A stretch of 64,000 bases of DNA from Scilla litardierei (taxonomy: Eukaryota > Streptophyta > Magnoliopsida > Asparagales > Asparagaceae), in the NCBI GenBank assembly GCA_030789695.1, contig CM061132.1:160748817-160812816 (forward strand), given 5' to 3'. This document shows positions 9,924 through 21,976 of this stretch, piece after piece (the stretch's first letter is position 1; every line of letters begins with the position of its first letter). Both the position numbers and the translations under genes were made by a program. Below the pieces are notes generated by a model that made no database searches, had not been told where the DNA came from, and saw only the letters and a program-made list of their open reading frames with translations.

Positions 9924-12907
9924 CTAGCCGCATCATATAGATGGAGACATATGAACCCTATAGCTTTGAAATTTTCCAAATATGACAACCATGTTAGTAG
10001 CTGTTTCACCAACAAACCAAGTTACAGTATGACTATAAAATGTTATTGTTCTTCCAAAATCGGTACTAGCGTAATCACAAAACCAAAACATATGTCAAGT
10101 AATTGTTCCTCCACGCTTTCAGCTATCAACTTCTTAAAATTTCTTTTTTTAATACATCAGAAAGTAGAAAGCAGGAATCGAACCATTGACCACTCACAAG
10201 GGAGGAAGGGGGAATTCCACTAAGCTAATTGGCTCGGGTCATAAAATTTATTTCAAAAGTGAAAGGAGAAATGTTCCAATGTGTACTTATCATTCTTTTA
10301 AGAAAAGGGGAGAAGAAAGAGAGACAGGGATGTTCCTTGTAATATTAAAGATTAGATGTTTTATATGGTCAAATGGTTAATATCAAAATATTTGTATGTG
10401 TGTTTTAACCATGCAAATGAATAAAGTATGGAGCAAGATGCAGATAATCCTGAGTCAGATGAGGAAATCTCATTAATTATACTTGAAACTAAAGAAATGG
10501 AGAGATCTTGCGCATTAGGACGTCATTCAGCTAGGTAGTGATACACCAAGGGTACCACCATTGCCTGGGGAAACCCCACCAAATAGCTAAACTGAATGCG
10601 GGTAGCACTCAACTGAGAGGATCGTGTAGTTAATGGCTCTTAGTCTCACACACCTACGAAAGAGGGTGCAAAACTAATTCCCACCAAGAGGAATGATTAC
10701 CTTAGACCATTGTTACAAACCCATGGACCCAAGTTAAAGACAGCACACTCTGCTCCAGTGATCCTATCTAACACCTAGGTTATTTCTATGTGGCAGTACA
10801 ACCTTTCCGAATGACAGAGAAGAACGCAATGTAAGTCAACTGCAGCGCCAATACAGACCCCTCCCCCTCCCCAATAAATAAATAAATAAATTGTGAAGTT
10901 GCATGCTGTGAAAAACTTTTGTTATCTTGAATTACATAAGAAATGGAAGAAAAATAAATAACATCTCATAGGATTAAGCAGGATTGATGACATAGATGAG
11001 GTGGTCTGAGTTGTTGTTATGAGACCAATACAAATGATGGCAACTTAAAAGGAAAGCCTTTCATGAATGGCAACAAGGTTTGCAAGTCCAAATGTTCCAA
11101 GTTGTCACAAGAGAATGGTCCAAACATCAGATGAAAGGTTCAAAGTGTTAATATGCCCAAGGTATAGTGTTGAAGGTTAAAGAATGAATATATTGAGAGA
11201 TCTGTATAAGTAGCACGAAATGGGATCTATGTGGGATTGGAGAAGTAGCAAATGAGAACAAAAACGAAGTTATAAGAGATAGTACACTTGAACATGTTTT
11301 TTTACAGTAACTTCCCTACATATGAGTGATTGATGAAATTTACATTATTGACGTTGGCATCCAAATGAGAAATAGTGAAAGGCTCAAGTCAATTAGTTAA
11401 GGGTGACAAAGTTTCCAAAAACTATCAAGAACATGAAGCAATGAGAAGAAGTATTAAAAACAAGCCTGCAGGCAAGCATTCAGTTACTCTTGACCCATCA
11501 ACCCACTCGCCAAAATAAAATAGATATGCTCTGCGCGTATGAAAAGGACCAAAGAGGCACAAGTGTTGTACAACAGAATGAACACAGGGTAGCAGTCAAC
11601 CTCCAATAATAAATGGTACTAACATTTGTTTGCATGTTGCCTTTGTGTATGTATGGGTGCTTGAGTTGAGGGAAAAGCATGTGGGAAACTCCTCATAAGA
11701 AAATCTCTATTTATAACAAGCGGATGTTCAGAGCCAATGAATTTAAAGTTGGTTAAGGATGGATTTAAACCCTTTAAAAACACAAATCAATCTTCAAAAG
11801 TGACAAGTAATAGATAATACTACTACAATTTCTTGAAAATTAAGATCTCAACCAAAACAGAATTATCTTTAGATCAATCTAATACGAAATGGATATAGCC
11901 GTTCAAGTAATCATCCGGTAGCCAATGGGTAAACCACTAGATTTCCTTAGCTACAAATTCCCCACTAGGTTTGCATTTGCAACTATAGGAAAAACTTAAC
12001 AATCAATCAACTAACACGCCCGCTAGTGCATCAAACCAAAAGTTACAAGAAAGTAAGACTACATGCCTACCAAACAAAATGACTGAATAATATAAATGAC
12101 AATATTTCCTCCAAACAGAAAAGGAAAGGAAAATAAAATAAAAGTAAGAGTCTAGTTTCAGCAAGCCTCTTGAGAATAAGAATTGGCGATCCTCATCAGA
12201 ACATTAGTTTTTTGCAAGAAAGATAAATATGGCAAATAGACAACATTGTGAATCATCCTTTTGTCTATATCTCAAGAGTACAATAAATGAATAGCTAAAT
12301 AAAAATAAATTAAAGGCCGGTTTGATTTGCTGCATTTTCATTTTGCATGCAAGCTAATATGCAGCAGATAGAAGCTCTGCAGTGTTTGATATCTGCAAGA
12401 TTGCAACAGACAAAAAGAGTTGCAAAATATGTATTTTCTACAAAATGCCTTGAAAAATATATTTTTTTGAAGGAATTACAGAAATATTTTCTGAAAGCCA
12501 GTTTACCGACATCCTGCAAAGGCAGGCATGCATTCCAAATGGCAATATAACTAGATGTTTATGGTTGAGCTGCCCAAGAGTTCGGCAAGGAATTTTAGTG
12601 AAAAGAAATAGAGGGTGCACCCTTGTGGCAATCCTACTTACATGCATGTGCACTCGGTGCAAAGACGCTCACATGCAAGGTCCCACAACAAATTACCCCC
12701 TTAACAGCAAGACAGCTATGGAAATGATGAAACTTAAGAGCATGTAAGATCGTAAAGAAAACTCGTTTTGTTTGACAAGCAGCATGGCACATATAAATTG
12801 GATAAATATTATAATAGAATTCTAAAAATCTAAATAATAATAAAACTTTTGGCAACGGTAAATATCATTCAATGTCAACACTAAGTAGTAACTAGCAACA
12901 ACATGAA
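9924..12907. other. Intergenic, no gene seen apart from a SINE-like relic
   Basis: About 3 kb of AT-rich DNA without a convincing reading frame. The SINE-like relic is listed separately. A short (AAAT)n tract lies near 10870-10895. Confidence 0.45.
10141..10242 (-). mobile_element. tRNA-derived SINE-like element
   Basis: On the minus strand, box A (TAGCTTAGTGG, 10217-10227) and box B (GGTTCGATTCC, 10174-10184) both match the RNA polymerase III consensus, 32 bp apart. A short body and an A-rich tail (ATTAAAAAAAG, about 10145-10155) follow. The head does not fold as a complete tRNA. It is either a short SINE or a degraded tRNA gene. Confidence 0.6.
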
Positions 12908-13775
12908 CAGTGTTCTAAAACAAGTTATATGAGGCCGCATATCCGGCCGCATATAAGGAGGCAGCCTCTAACCGTATGAAAAATCAGTTATGTGGTTAAA
13001 TTATGCAGTTGGTCGCATAATCGGTCACATAACTGCTATGCACCCGCATATGCAAATATACGGGCGCATAATCGGCAACTAAAAAATTTCAACCCGTTAA
13101 AACCCCGACCCGTGGAGCATAAAAATCAATTTTTTTTATTTTAAGGATTTTTCCAAAACAAAAAGCGATGGCCACTTTCTCCATTCTATCCTAGGCAAAG
13201 CAGCAACGGATCGCGGAGGGAAACAACGGAGAGAAGCATCAGCGGGAGCATGTATGCCTGCATGTTTTTTCTTTTATTTTCTTTTTTCTTTTTTCCCAAT
13301 GGGAAGCAGCAGCTTCACCGCATGTTTTTTCCCTTCTTTTTTTCTTTTTGTGATGGGGGTTAGACGATGATGTTCGTTATGAAGCTGACAATAAAGATGA
13401 TGAGTAGATATAGAATGGATCTTTTGTTATTTCAAGATACTTATATTTCACATGATTTTGATTTTGATGTAAAACTAAATATTTATGTTTTGTATGTAGA
13501 TTGCTTTAGACTTTAGTTATTTTATGTATTGATCTTGATAATGCTGATGTTTTAGTATGAATTAATCCATATTTTTAAAATTTAATATGATTTTTTTCTT
13601 GTTACCATCTTTTCGGATTTTTAATTTAATAAACACAAACATATATATGTATATATATACTTACTGTTTATTGATTTGTTAAAATATTTATTTTCACATA
13701 ATCCGCCGCATAATCCGCATATGCATTATGCGCTTCTGGACCGTACGCACAATGAAACCGCCTTTTAGAACATTG
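12908..13775. mobile_element. hAT-like non-autonomous transposon, 868 bp
   Basis: The left end is CAGTGTTCTAAAAC and the right end, reverse-complemented, is CAATGTTCTAAAAG. Flanking 8-mers are AACATGAA (12900-12907) and TGCATGAA (13776-13783), six of eight identical, as expected for an aged hAT target duplication. The ends are rich in GCATAT/GCATAATCCGC motifs. No transposase is encoded. The outer 12 bases match the ends of the element at 3722-4974, suggesting the same or a related transposase mobilised both. Confidence 0.75.
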
Positions 13776-13940
13776 TGCATGAATATTATCACATATATAG
13801 AGTATCAACACAAATAAACCAAACACTTCCCTAACAAGGTAAAGTCATGTATAGATTACAAAATAAGAAAAATCTAAACCAGAGGATTAGGATTTCATAT
13901 TAGTTAAACAAAAGAAGTTGACATCCAATGCTAAGATGCA

Positions 13941-14817
13941 TAGGGCTGTGGACGATCAGGATGTTCGACGAACTACTCGTGAACAGGCCCGGTACATGTT
14001 CGTTTACGTTCGTTTAAGAAGCTTAACGAACAAGTTTGAACGGATTTTTAGAGCTCGATTAGTAAAACGAATAGAGCTTGTGTTTGTGAACAAGCTCATT
14101 AAGTTAAGTGTTTGTGAATAAGCTCGTTATGTGTTATGTGTTCGTTTAGAGCTCGTTTACTAAGAGCTCGAATGTTCGTTCAGTATTTAGAGACATATTG
14201 GATATATTTATATATTATATATTATATTCATATAACATATAACATATATATTATACATATTATTAATAATAAAAACAGAAGATTAAACATGCCCTTATTA
14301 ACTTATATTATATTTTATATAATATATATTATATAAGATATATATTATATATTATATTTATATGTACATAACATATATATTAGATATTATTATTAATAAA
14401 AACAAAAATTAAACAAGCTCTAATTAACTTATTTGTTGGTTTTTATGTGGCAAAGATTTAATCATTTTCTTTGATTGATTTAGTCATTAGTATAACTGCT
14501 TACATATTATTATTCTCGATTAAAAAATAGACAAAGCATTGTTTGTTCGTTCGTTTGTTTGAAAATATGTTCATGAACAAGATTCGATGATGTGTTCCCG
14601 AACAAGTTCCTGAACAAGCTCAATAAATCTTGTTCGTGAACAATAAACGAGCTTGTTCGTGAACAATAAATGAACAAACTTGAATAAGATCAAATGCTAA
14701 ACGAATGATCTTGAACACAAACCCTGATTTCTATACAAGCTCAAGCCGAGCTTAAACATGGATTTTGCTCATGAAGAAACCAATCTCCTTGTTCAAGCGT
14801 GTTCGTCAACGGCCTTA
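13941..14817. mobile_element. Probable hAT-like MITE with GTTCG/GAACAAG repeats
   Basis: The inverted ends are TAGGGCTGTGGACGA and, reverse-complemented, TAAGGCCGTTGACGA (12 of 15 identical). The subterminal regions repeat GTTCGTGAACA, GAACAAGCTC and TTAACGAAC many times in both orientations. The centre is AT-rich (about 14205-14400). No clean 8-bp target duplication was found, so the boundaries are tentative. No protein is encoded. Confidence 0.6.
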
Positions 14818-15049
14818 ATTATTGATGCAAGTTGGGCAACATCTTGCTAAGGAACGAAAAGATTTTCGAGTGTTGGTTTATGTTTTTGTGGGTTTTAGGA
14901 TTATGTTTTCTTGGGTTAACTTCGGCATGTTTCTTGCATACATGCACACAAGTAGTTATATGCCAGAGAATTGCTCCCTTGTCCAAACGGATTTCAAAAA
15001 GCTACTCTACAACTGTGGATGAAAGGACATAGCACCTTGAGTGTAAAAC

Positions 15050-17300
15050 CTCTAGTATTAGGCATGTGTCATTCCTTCACACCGAGAGGTTCCCTATTTT
15101 TGCATACTGGCAACTCTTACTGAATCCTGCCACAATATTTATTCAATATTTATGCTATTAGGTTAGCTTGAAAGTGCTCTGCGCACTTGTATGTTGCTCA
15201 CTTATATGTCTGAAGGTTACCAAACTAGTTATGCAAACATGTCTTCATGCAACAGGCTTGATTTTGTTAGAGAAGTAGTTAAATTTGTATTCAAATCTTA
15301 CAGAACAAGAATTTTGATTTCTGTTTCAGATTACCAAGAAAAGTGAACTTTGGCTCAAGAAACAATAACATAGATCCAATGTCAACTGATCTTTATTGAA
15401 TATTCTAACATGTGAAGAGAAGATATGCCGCTATTTGACATATTGCAACCAAAACAATATAACATATTCATTGAAATCAAATGCTAAAGACAATTAAACA
15501 AACAACATTATCTTCACTCCCCAGATCTTTCCATAGAATGTTTGAGCCTCATATCCCCATCTGCAAAGCTGGTTGCAGAAGTCCCTTGGCAGTAGCTCAT
15601 TGTCAACCCATCAATCCATACACTTGGCCCTTGCTATCCTTCCGTAAAGAGGTTCCCGACATGGCAATATTAGATCAATGTCACAATTCTTCTTCCATAT
15701 TCTTCCTACCATGTCTACCACCTCCATGGGACACCTGTCTACTATAGCACGGCCTGATGTCGCGCATTCTATAACCTGGGTTATGCCCGAAAACTCTTCA
15801 AATGAATGATTTTCATCTCATAAGACCTAGTGGCAGAACGACGAAACATAACCATCCCCATCAAATACATGGCCGCATGGTGGCTGCTATCCATCGCATG
15901 CTTGAGATTGTGCAGGCCTGAAACAGTATCCCTTAAGTCATAGACCGTGCTCAGGCTGAGAATGAAACTCGCATCAACATTACCGCTATTTGCATAACAT
16001 CGAAGAAGAGACATGCAAGTATTCTACTCTAACCACCACATTCATAGACATTCCTTTCTAACATCGATAAAACTCCGCATGAGCTTTTTCTCCAAGGCTT
16101 TATAAAACATCTTGCATTCAACTACTTCTAATCAGTCTTCAAGTAATCAAAAAACTTCTACACTACATGTTTGTGATATTGAGAATCTAATTAATTTGAT
16201 TCGAGTGTACTTATGTTGCTTTAGCCTTGTGATATCCTTGAGAGAAGCTGAGGAGTTCGAAGCGACTAGCCTAATATCTTCAATGAGCAGGTCTTGTAGG
16301 AGAGAGCTGAGAGTAGAAATACTCATGTACTCCTTCATGGCATATGAGTTATTAGGATTAAGCTTTTTCATCATCTCTTTTATGCTTAATTTGAGGGTAA
16401 GAAATTAAAATTAGAGAAATTAGTATTGTGTCATGCTCTTGAAGTGTTGTGCGCAAAGTAAAACATTTGAATATGTCTATACGCACACGCTTGTGTCTGT
16501 GTATGTAGGGATACGACAGGAATACATTAAGCTTGGTCGGAATATGTTTTGTGGTAATGGTGTTTGACTTAGGAATAAAATTAATTAACTTTTCTATTTA
16601 TTTGCATGGAAACTCTTTGGTAACATACGTATTAAGCATGTTTGATGTTCCCATACCATTGGGAAAATACTAAACTTCTCCATGCAGCCATTTAGAGCTT
16701 ATATTTATGGTGTTTGAATTAGGAATGGGATTAATTAATTAACTTTTATGTCACTTTGCATGGAAACTCTTTGGGATTTTTTAAAGAAATAATATATAAC
16801 TCGCATTATAACATAGTGCTATTCATAAACATATTCTAATCAAATAGACCAATTATTCAATAAGTTCTTAATTATAAGGCAAAAGTTCGAGTTAAGGGAT
16901 GTAACACATTAGTATATGAGCGAAAAGGATATGTGGGAGAGGCAGCAACTATAAAAAGGATATAAGCACCAAGCAGTGCAATGACAGTGGTATTTTCCTC
17001 GCAAATTTTTCCTCACTAAATGGCATGTATATGATTGAGGAATAATCATTTACATGCCCAACAATGAAATGACATAGTAGCAGTTTCATCACTAATTTTC
17101 CTCACTAATTGGGATGTATATGATTGAGTAATAATCCAATAAAATTCCTTACATAACAACCTGACACAGATTAACAATTCAAAAAATTCTAACCATAAAT
17201 TACAATGTAATTGTAAAGATCATTCTACTATGAATAATGACCACTTTGCGACACCAACAAACATAGAAAACAGAAACTAAAATTAGATTTCTTTTGACAT
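15050..17300 (+). repeat. Left arm of a large inverted duplication
   Basis: This arm reads as the reverse complement of about 17365-19945. Matching blocks include CATTCCTTCACACCGAGA (left, about 15070) against the complement near 19910, and TTCTAACATGTGAAGAGAAG (about 15404) against the complement near 19590. By eye the arms are roughly 80-90% alike, interrupted by indels. The arm contains a decayed F-box gene on its minus strand. Confidence 0.85.
15495..16392 (-). pseudogene. F-box protein pseudogene (At2g35280-like), left-arm copy
   Basis: Exon 1 (about 16212-16392) encodes MMKKLNPN and an F-box, visible as SSLLQDLLIEDIRLVASNSS followed by DITRLK. Exon 2 (about 15495-16035) encodes the region typical of a plant F-box family with SEL1-like repeats: CYANSGNVDASFIL, GLHNLKHAMDSSHHAAMYLMG. 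F-box proteins of this type are expected to join SCF ubiquitin ligases. The copy is broken: exon 2 needs frameshifts, and the donor site is changed to ATAAGT where the right-arm copy keeps GTAAGT. It mirrors the copy at 18617-19497. Confidence 0.7.
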
Positions 17301-17909
17301 TTTATTGGTCAAACTTAGATGTTGATGTCAAAATTAGATTAAGTTGATGTTCTGCTATGTAATTTGTCTTTGATTTGTTTTAGTTTCCATTTTCCACGTT
17401 GGTTGGTGCTTCAAAGTGGTCAATATGCATAATAGAAATATCTTTACAATTACATTGCAATTTTCGAATGGAATTTTTTTGGATTGTTAATCTCTGTCGG
17501 GTTGTTGTTTAAGGAATTTTATTGGATTGTTACTCAATCATGTTCAGGCCAATTAGTGTGGAAATGTTACTATGTCATTGAACTACTTGGTGCTTCTAGC
17601 CTTTTTATAGTTGTCGCCTCTACACATATCCTTTTCGTTCATAAACTAATGTGTTACCTCCCTAAACACGAACTTTTACCTCCTTAAACATGAACTTATT
17701 GAATAATTGGTCTATTTGATTAGAATATATTTAGGAATAGCATTATGTGATAAACCAAGTTATTGTTTTTCTCTTGGGAAAATCCCAAAAAGTGTCAATG
17801 TAAAGTGACAGAAAATTTATTTAATTAATCATTTTCCTAATTCAAACACCATCAACACCATCAATATATGCTATAAATGGCTGCGTGGAGAAGTTTAGTA
17901 TTTTTCCAA

Positions 17910-18310
17910 TAGCATGGAAACTCTTTAGGAATATCAAACATGCTTACTCCCCTCCCACTCCCCTATTTCTCGAAATTTGCATGGAAATTTATAAATTTGC
18001 ATGGAAACTCCTAGTATTCAGATTAGGTTTAATACGCATCATCCTTCTTGAAATTACATGGAAATTTATTAATTTGCATGGAAACTCTTAGTATTCCGAC
18101 TAGGCTTAATACGTAGCATCTTTCTTAAAATTTGCATGGAAATGTATTAAATGCCATTGAAATTTGCATGGAAACTAAACCTCTCCATGCAGGACCCTTC
18201 AGCAACTCTTGGTATTAAACATGATGTTCCCAACGGCGATGAATACAATTGCATGGAAACTCTTTGGGAACATCAAACATGCTTAATACATTTGTTCCTA
18301 AAGAGTTTCC
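17910..18310 (+). repeat. Cluster of GCATGGAAACTC repeats
   Basis: At least six copies or variants of TTGCATGGAAACTC occur, including a duplicated block of about 80 bp whose units contain TTTGCATGGAAACTC, TAGTATTC and TTAATACG. The left arm has fewer copies, so the cluster expanded after, or was lost since, the duplication. Confidence 0.7.
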
Positions 18311-18423
18311 ATGCAAAGTGACAAAAAAGTTAGTTAATTAATCCTAGGCCTAGTTTAAACATCATTACCACAAAACCAATTCAGACTAGGCTTAATAGGC
18401 TTAATGTATTCCTGGTGTATCCC

Positions 18424-18541
18424 TACATATATGTATATGTATACGTATACGTATACACGTATATGTATACATATATATACATATACGTGTAAACGTATAT
18501 GTATATATATATGTATATGTATACATATATACGTACACATA
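18424..18541. repeat. Alternating purine-pyrimidine tract (TATG/TACG)n
   Basis: About 118 bp made of ATATATGTATACGTATAC-like units, strictly alternating purine and pyrimidine over most of its length and self-complementary. Such tracts can form cruciforms or Z-DNA. The frames crossing it are repeat artefacts. Confidence 0.8.
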
Positions 18542-18616
18542 CTCTAATGTTTTACTCTGTGCGCAGCCACAATACTAATTTCTCTAATTTTAATTCCTTA
18601 CCCTCAAATTAAGCAT

Positions 18617-19497
18617 AATGGAGATGATGAAAAAGCTTAATCCTAATAGCTTAGAGACGATGAAGGAGTGCAGAAGTATTTCTACCATCAGCTCTCCCAC
18701 ATGACCTGCTCATTGAAGTTGTTGGGCAAGTCGCTTCGAACTCCTCAACTCCTCCCAATGACATCACAAGGCTAAAAGCAATGTAAGTACACTCCGATTA
18801 AATTAATTAGATTACCAATATCACAAACATGTAGAATAGATGTTTTTTGAGTACTTAATAATTGATTAGAAATCGTTGATCGGGTGCAAGATGTTATATA
18901 AAGCCTTGTAGAAAAATCTCGTGCAAAGTTTGGTCAATGTTAGAAATGAATGTATATGGATGTGGTGGTCAGAGAAGAAGGCTTGCTTGTCTCTTCTTCA
19001 ATGGTGTGCAAATAGTGGCAATATTGATGCGAGTTTCATTCTCGGCATGGATGTGGTCTACGACTCTAGGTATGCAGTTTCAGGCATGCACTACCTCCAG
19101 CGTACAGTGAATGGCGGTCACCATGCGGCTGCATATTTGATTGGGATAATATAGTTTCACCATTCTACCACCAAATCTTATGCGAGGGAAATCCTGAACA
19201 AAGATTCGTCCGAAGAGCTTTCGGACATAGCCCAGGTCATAGAATGCACGACATCAGTCAATGCTATAGTAGACAGGTGCTGCAGAGAGGTGATGGACAT
19301 GGTATGGAAAATATGGAAGAAGAACTAGGACATTGATCTGATATTGTCACGTCGAGAACCTCTTTGCGGAAGGATAACAAAGGACATGTGTATGGATTGT
19401 TGGATGGACATGAGCTACTACCAAGGGACTTCTAAGGCCAGCTTTGCAGATGAGGATACAAGGCCCACGCATTCTATAGAAAGATTTGAGGAGTGAA
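18617..19497 (+). pseudogene. F-box protein pseudogene (At2g35280-like), right-arm copy
   Basis: Exon 1 (18617-about 18792) encodes EMMKKLNPN, then a damaged F-box ending in VGQVASNSS and NDITRLK, followed by a GTAAGT donor. Exon 2 (about 18925-19497) encodes CANSGNIDASFILGM, SGMHYLQRTVNGGHHAAAYLIGI and a C-terminal stretch with WKIWKKN and DMSYYQGTSKASF in shifting frames. At least one frameshift lies inside the F-box and several more lie in exon 2. This is the same gene as in the left arm, in opposite orientation. Family assignment is from pattern recognition of the F-box plus the CxxxGN..ASFILG motif. Confidence 0.7.
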
Positions 19498-19945
19498 GAT
19501 AATATTGTTTGTATAACTGTCTTCAGCCTTTGATTTTACTGGATATGCTATAGTTTTTTTTGGTTGCAATATATTATATAACCGCATATCTTCTCTTCAC
19601 ATGTTAGAACATTCAATAAAGTTCAGTTGACATTGCTTCTATATTATCGTTTCTTGAGCCACAGTTCACTTTTCATACTAATATGAAACAGGAATCAAAA
19701 TTCTTGTACTGTAAGATTTGAATGCAAATTTAACTCTTCTATTATAAAATAAAGGTTGTTGCATGAAAAAGTATGTGCATAACTAGTGTAGCAACCTTTA
19801 GACATACAAGTGAGCAGAAATTTTTTCAGGCTAGCCTGAAAGAATGAATACTGTGTCAGGATTTAGTAGGACAGTAGGAGTTGACAGTATACGTAAATAG
19901 GGAACATCTCGATGTGAAGGAATGACGCGCGCCTAACACTAGAAA

Positions 19946-21084
19946 TTGCATGTGAATTGTGTTTATTTTCTTTTCTTTTATCAATGCTACGCATATGCCT
20001 ACACCTTAGATCTTGTCATTATAGCCAATTTCAAATCAATTGCCTCTCTTTTTTACAAGATAAGGCCATGCTTCTTGTTTCAATATGGAACTCAAAACTC
20101 ACATACCAACGCCTTGTGTCATGTGGCTTAATTACTGGGCTATATATTAGTGTACTAAGTATCCTTTCACATAATGATAATGTTGCCTCTAATAGTAACT
20201 TACCAAAGGCCAATATCATCTTCTTGCTCTTTGATCATTTTAAGAGGATTATTCCACAACATTTGACTAATCTTGATTCAAATCCTTAGCTGATTCCTAT
20301 TATGTGGTTCTCTGGTAATATCTATATGGATTCAGCTTTTTTTATTTTAACATTTTAACGGCCTAACTGCTTCAGTGTTTCGGTTGTTGGTAGTTGGAGT
20401 GGTCGGTTCAGGACAATGTCTAATGCTATATTGTGCATCTATGACTCGATAGATTTCAACAAATTTTGTTCTCTTTGTCATATTACCCTGAACGTCCTAT
20501 GCAATTGAGATTTAGATGACCATGGGTGTCCAATTTATGCATGCAATTGCTTTTTTTCTTTTTCTCCTCACTCATAAGAATTTTGTAATTAGTATTGCGA
20601 CTTGTTTCAGGCCATTACATGTATCTTTATATAAATTCAGTTAAATGCTTAAGTACCTATGTGTTACATTATACTTTAAGATCTAAAGTTGTGCAGTTTG
20701 AAATCATTAAGTACCTTTATGATTACATGTTACATTATGTTACATGTTACCTTTATGAATGTTACATTACATGTATCTTTATATATATTCGGTTAAATGC
20801 TTAAGTACCTATGTGTTACATTATACGTTAAGATCTAAAGTTGTGCAGTTTGAAATCATCGTTAGATAAGATTGCAATCCAACTAGTTCTTTAGCTATTC
20901 GTTGTTATCTTAACCGGTCTTTCTACCATTTTGCAATATTTGAGGAAAATAATGATGCTTTTTAGTCATTTTTTCACGGATGATAAATTGTAATAAAGTA
21001 ACCCTTTGGCATTGGATTTAAGACTAGCTGACAGACAGCTACAACAGATAGCAAGGCAATGTCAGTTGCTGGATCATTTCAAGG
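19946..21084. other. Intergenic, no gene seen
   Basis: AT-rich DNA with one diverged direct repeat pair (20614-20859, listed separately). Short open frames have no recognisable content. Confidence 0.4.
20614..20859 (+). repeat. Direct repeat pair of about 94 bp
   Basis: The segment beginning ATTACATGTATCTTTATAT and ending GCAGTTTGAAATCAT occurs at 20614-20707 and again at 20766-20859 with few differences. The spacer itself contains further ACATTACATGT fragments, suggesting slippage. Confidence 0.8.
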
Positions 21085-21547
21085 TGTTGGATAAATATAG
21101 ATTATAAATTAGGAACACATACCTTTGACGATTTACACAGCAGAATTGATTGAGATCTTGAGAGGAGGAATTACAGTGCTTAAGGTTCGGGCTCGGAATC
21201 ACGAAAGGAACCCAAACGCTACTCACAACCACTCTTACCGTTATTCTTCTTCTTCCTGAGATGGATTTTTGGGAGAGGAAAGCACACCATTGTCATAGAG
21301 ACTCAATGGGTATATAAAGGAGCAAGAATGCGAAGTTTTTAACGTTGGAATTTTTAACGTTGGAGAAAACAACTCTCCAAACTGTTGGGAAGTTTCCATC
21401 ACTATTTGCATTATAACCCCTCAATTTCAACTAATTTTACTTATCACACAAAAGTTAAATAAAATTATATTTCTGTCACTCAATACTTTAATTATTTCAA
21501 TTTAACCCCTCGGGTTAATCCTGTCATGGGCGTACCTAATTTCAACA
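21085..21547 (-). repeat. 3' LTR of the decayed copia element (463 bp)
   Basis: On the minus strand it begins TGTTGAAATTAGG and ends TTTATCCAACA. The purine-rich run GAGTGAGAGA immediately precedes it (21548-21557 in plus coordinates), fitting a polypurine tract. It could alternatively be a solo LTR of a related element, because 1.6 kb separates it from the pol stop. Confidence 0.65.
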
Positions 21548-21976
21548 TCTCTCACTCGCACATGACGTAATTGTTGTTACAGAAACAACATGCAAAGAAG
21601 ACTTTTTCATACTTGGTAACTTAGTCGTATAACTCATAAGTGAATAAGCAATCTTGTCGTGCACTGTTTAGATAGACACAACTGCTCTTTTGTAATTGAA
21701 TCCTCTAAAGATCCTATGTTGCTTAATAATACCACATGTCTAATTTGTTGTACAGTTTAATTATTCATGATCCCTACTTTTAATTTGTTATACTAAAATG
21801 CCTTCATATTGATGTCTCTAATATCACACAAATTGGCCGGTCTGCGAGATCATCAATCTTGATATCAACAAGCTTAGCCTTCCGTTTTCACTCAATACTC
21901 TCAGTCTCAACTCAGCCACTTCCCTAGACATATCCTTTTAGACCGAATCAATCATGGTCATAAGGAATACGCTAAG

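Larger units (their letters stand above)
17365..19945 (-). repeat. Right arm of the large inverted duplication
   Basis: Reverse complement of 15050-17300, after a spacer of about 65 bp. It is longer than the left arm because of internal expansions: a GCATGGAAACTC repeat cluster (17910-18310) and an alternating TATG/TACG tract (18424-18541). The matching F-box gene copy is on the plus strand. Confidence 0.85.

Noticed and set aside
10141..10242. Functional tRNA gene
   Set aside because: Boxes A and B match well, but a full cloverleaf with acceptor and anticodon stems cannot be drawn, so it is called SINE-like.
13933..14829. Imperfect GATGCA repeats flanking the third hAT-like element as its target duplication
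   Set aside because: The right copy lies four bases away from the inferred end and matches only six of eight bases.
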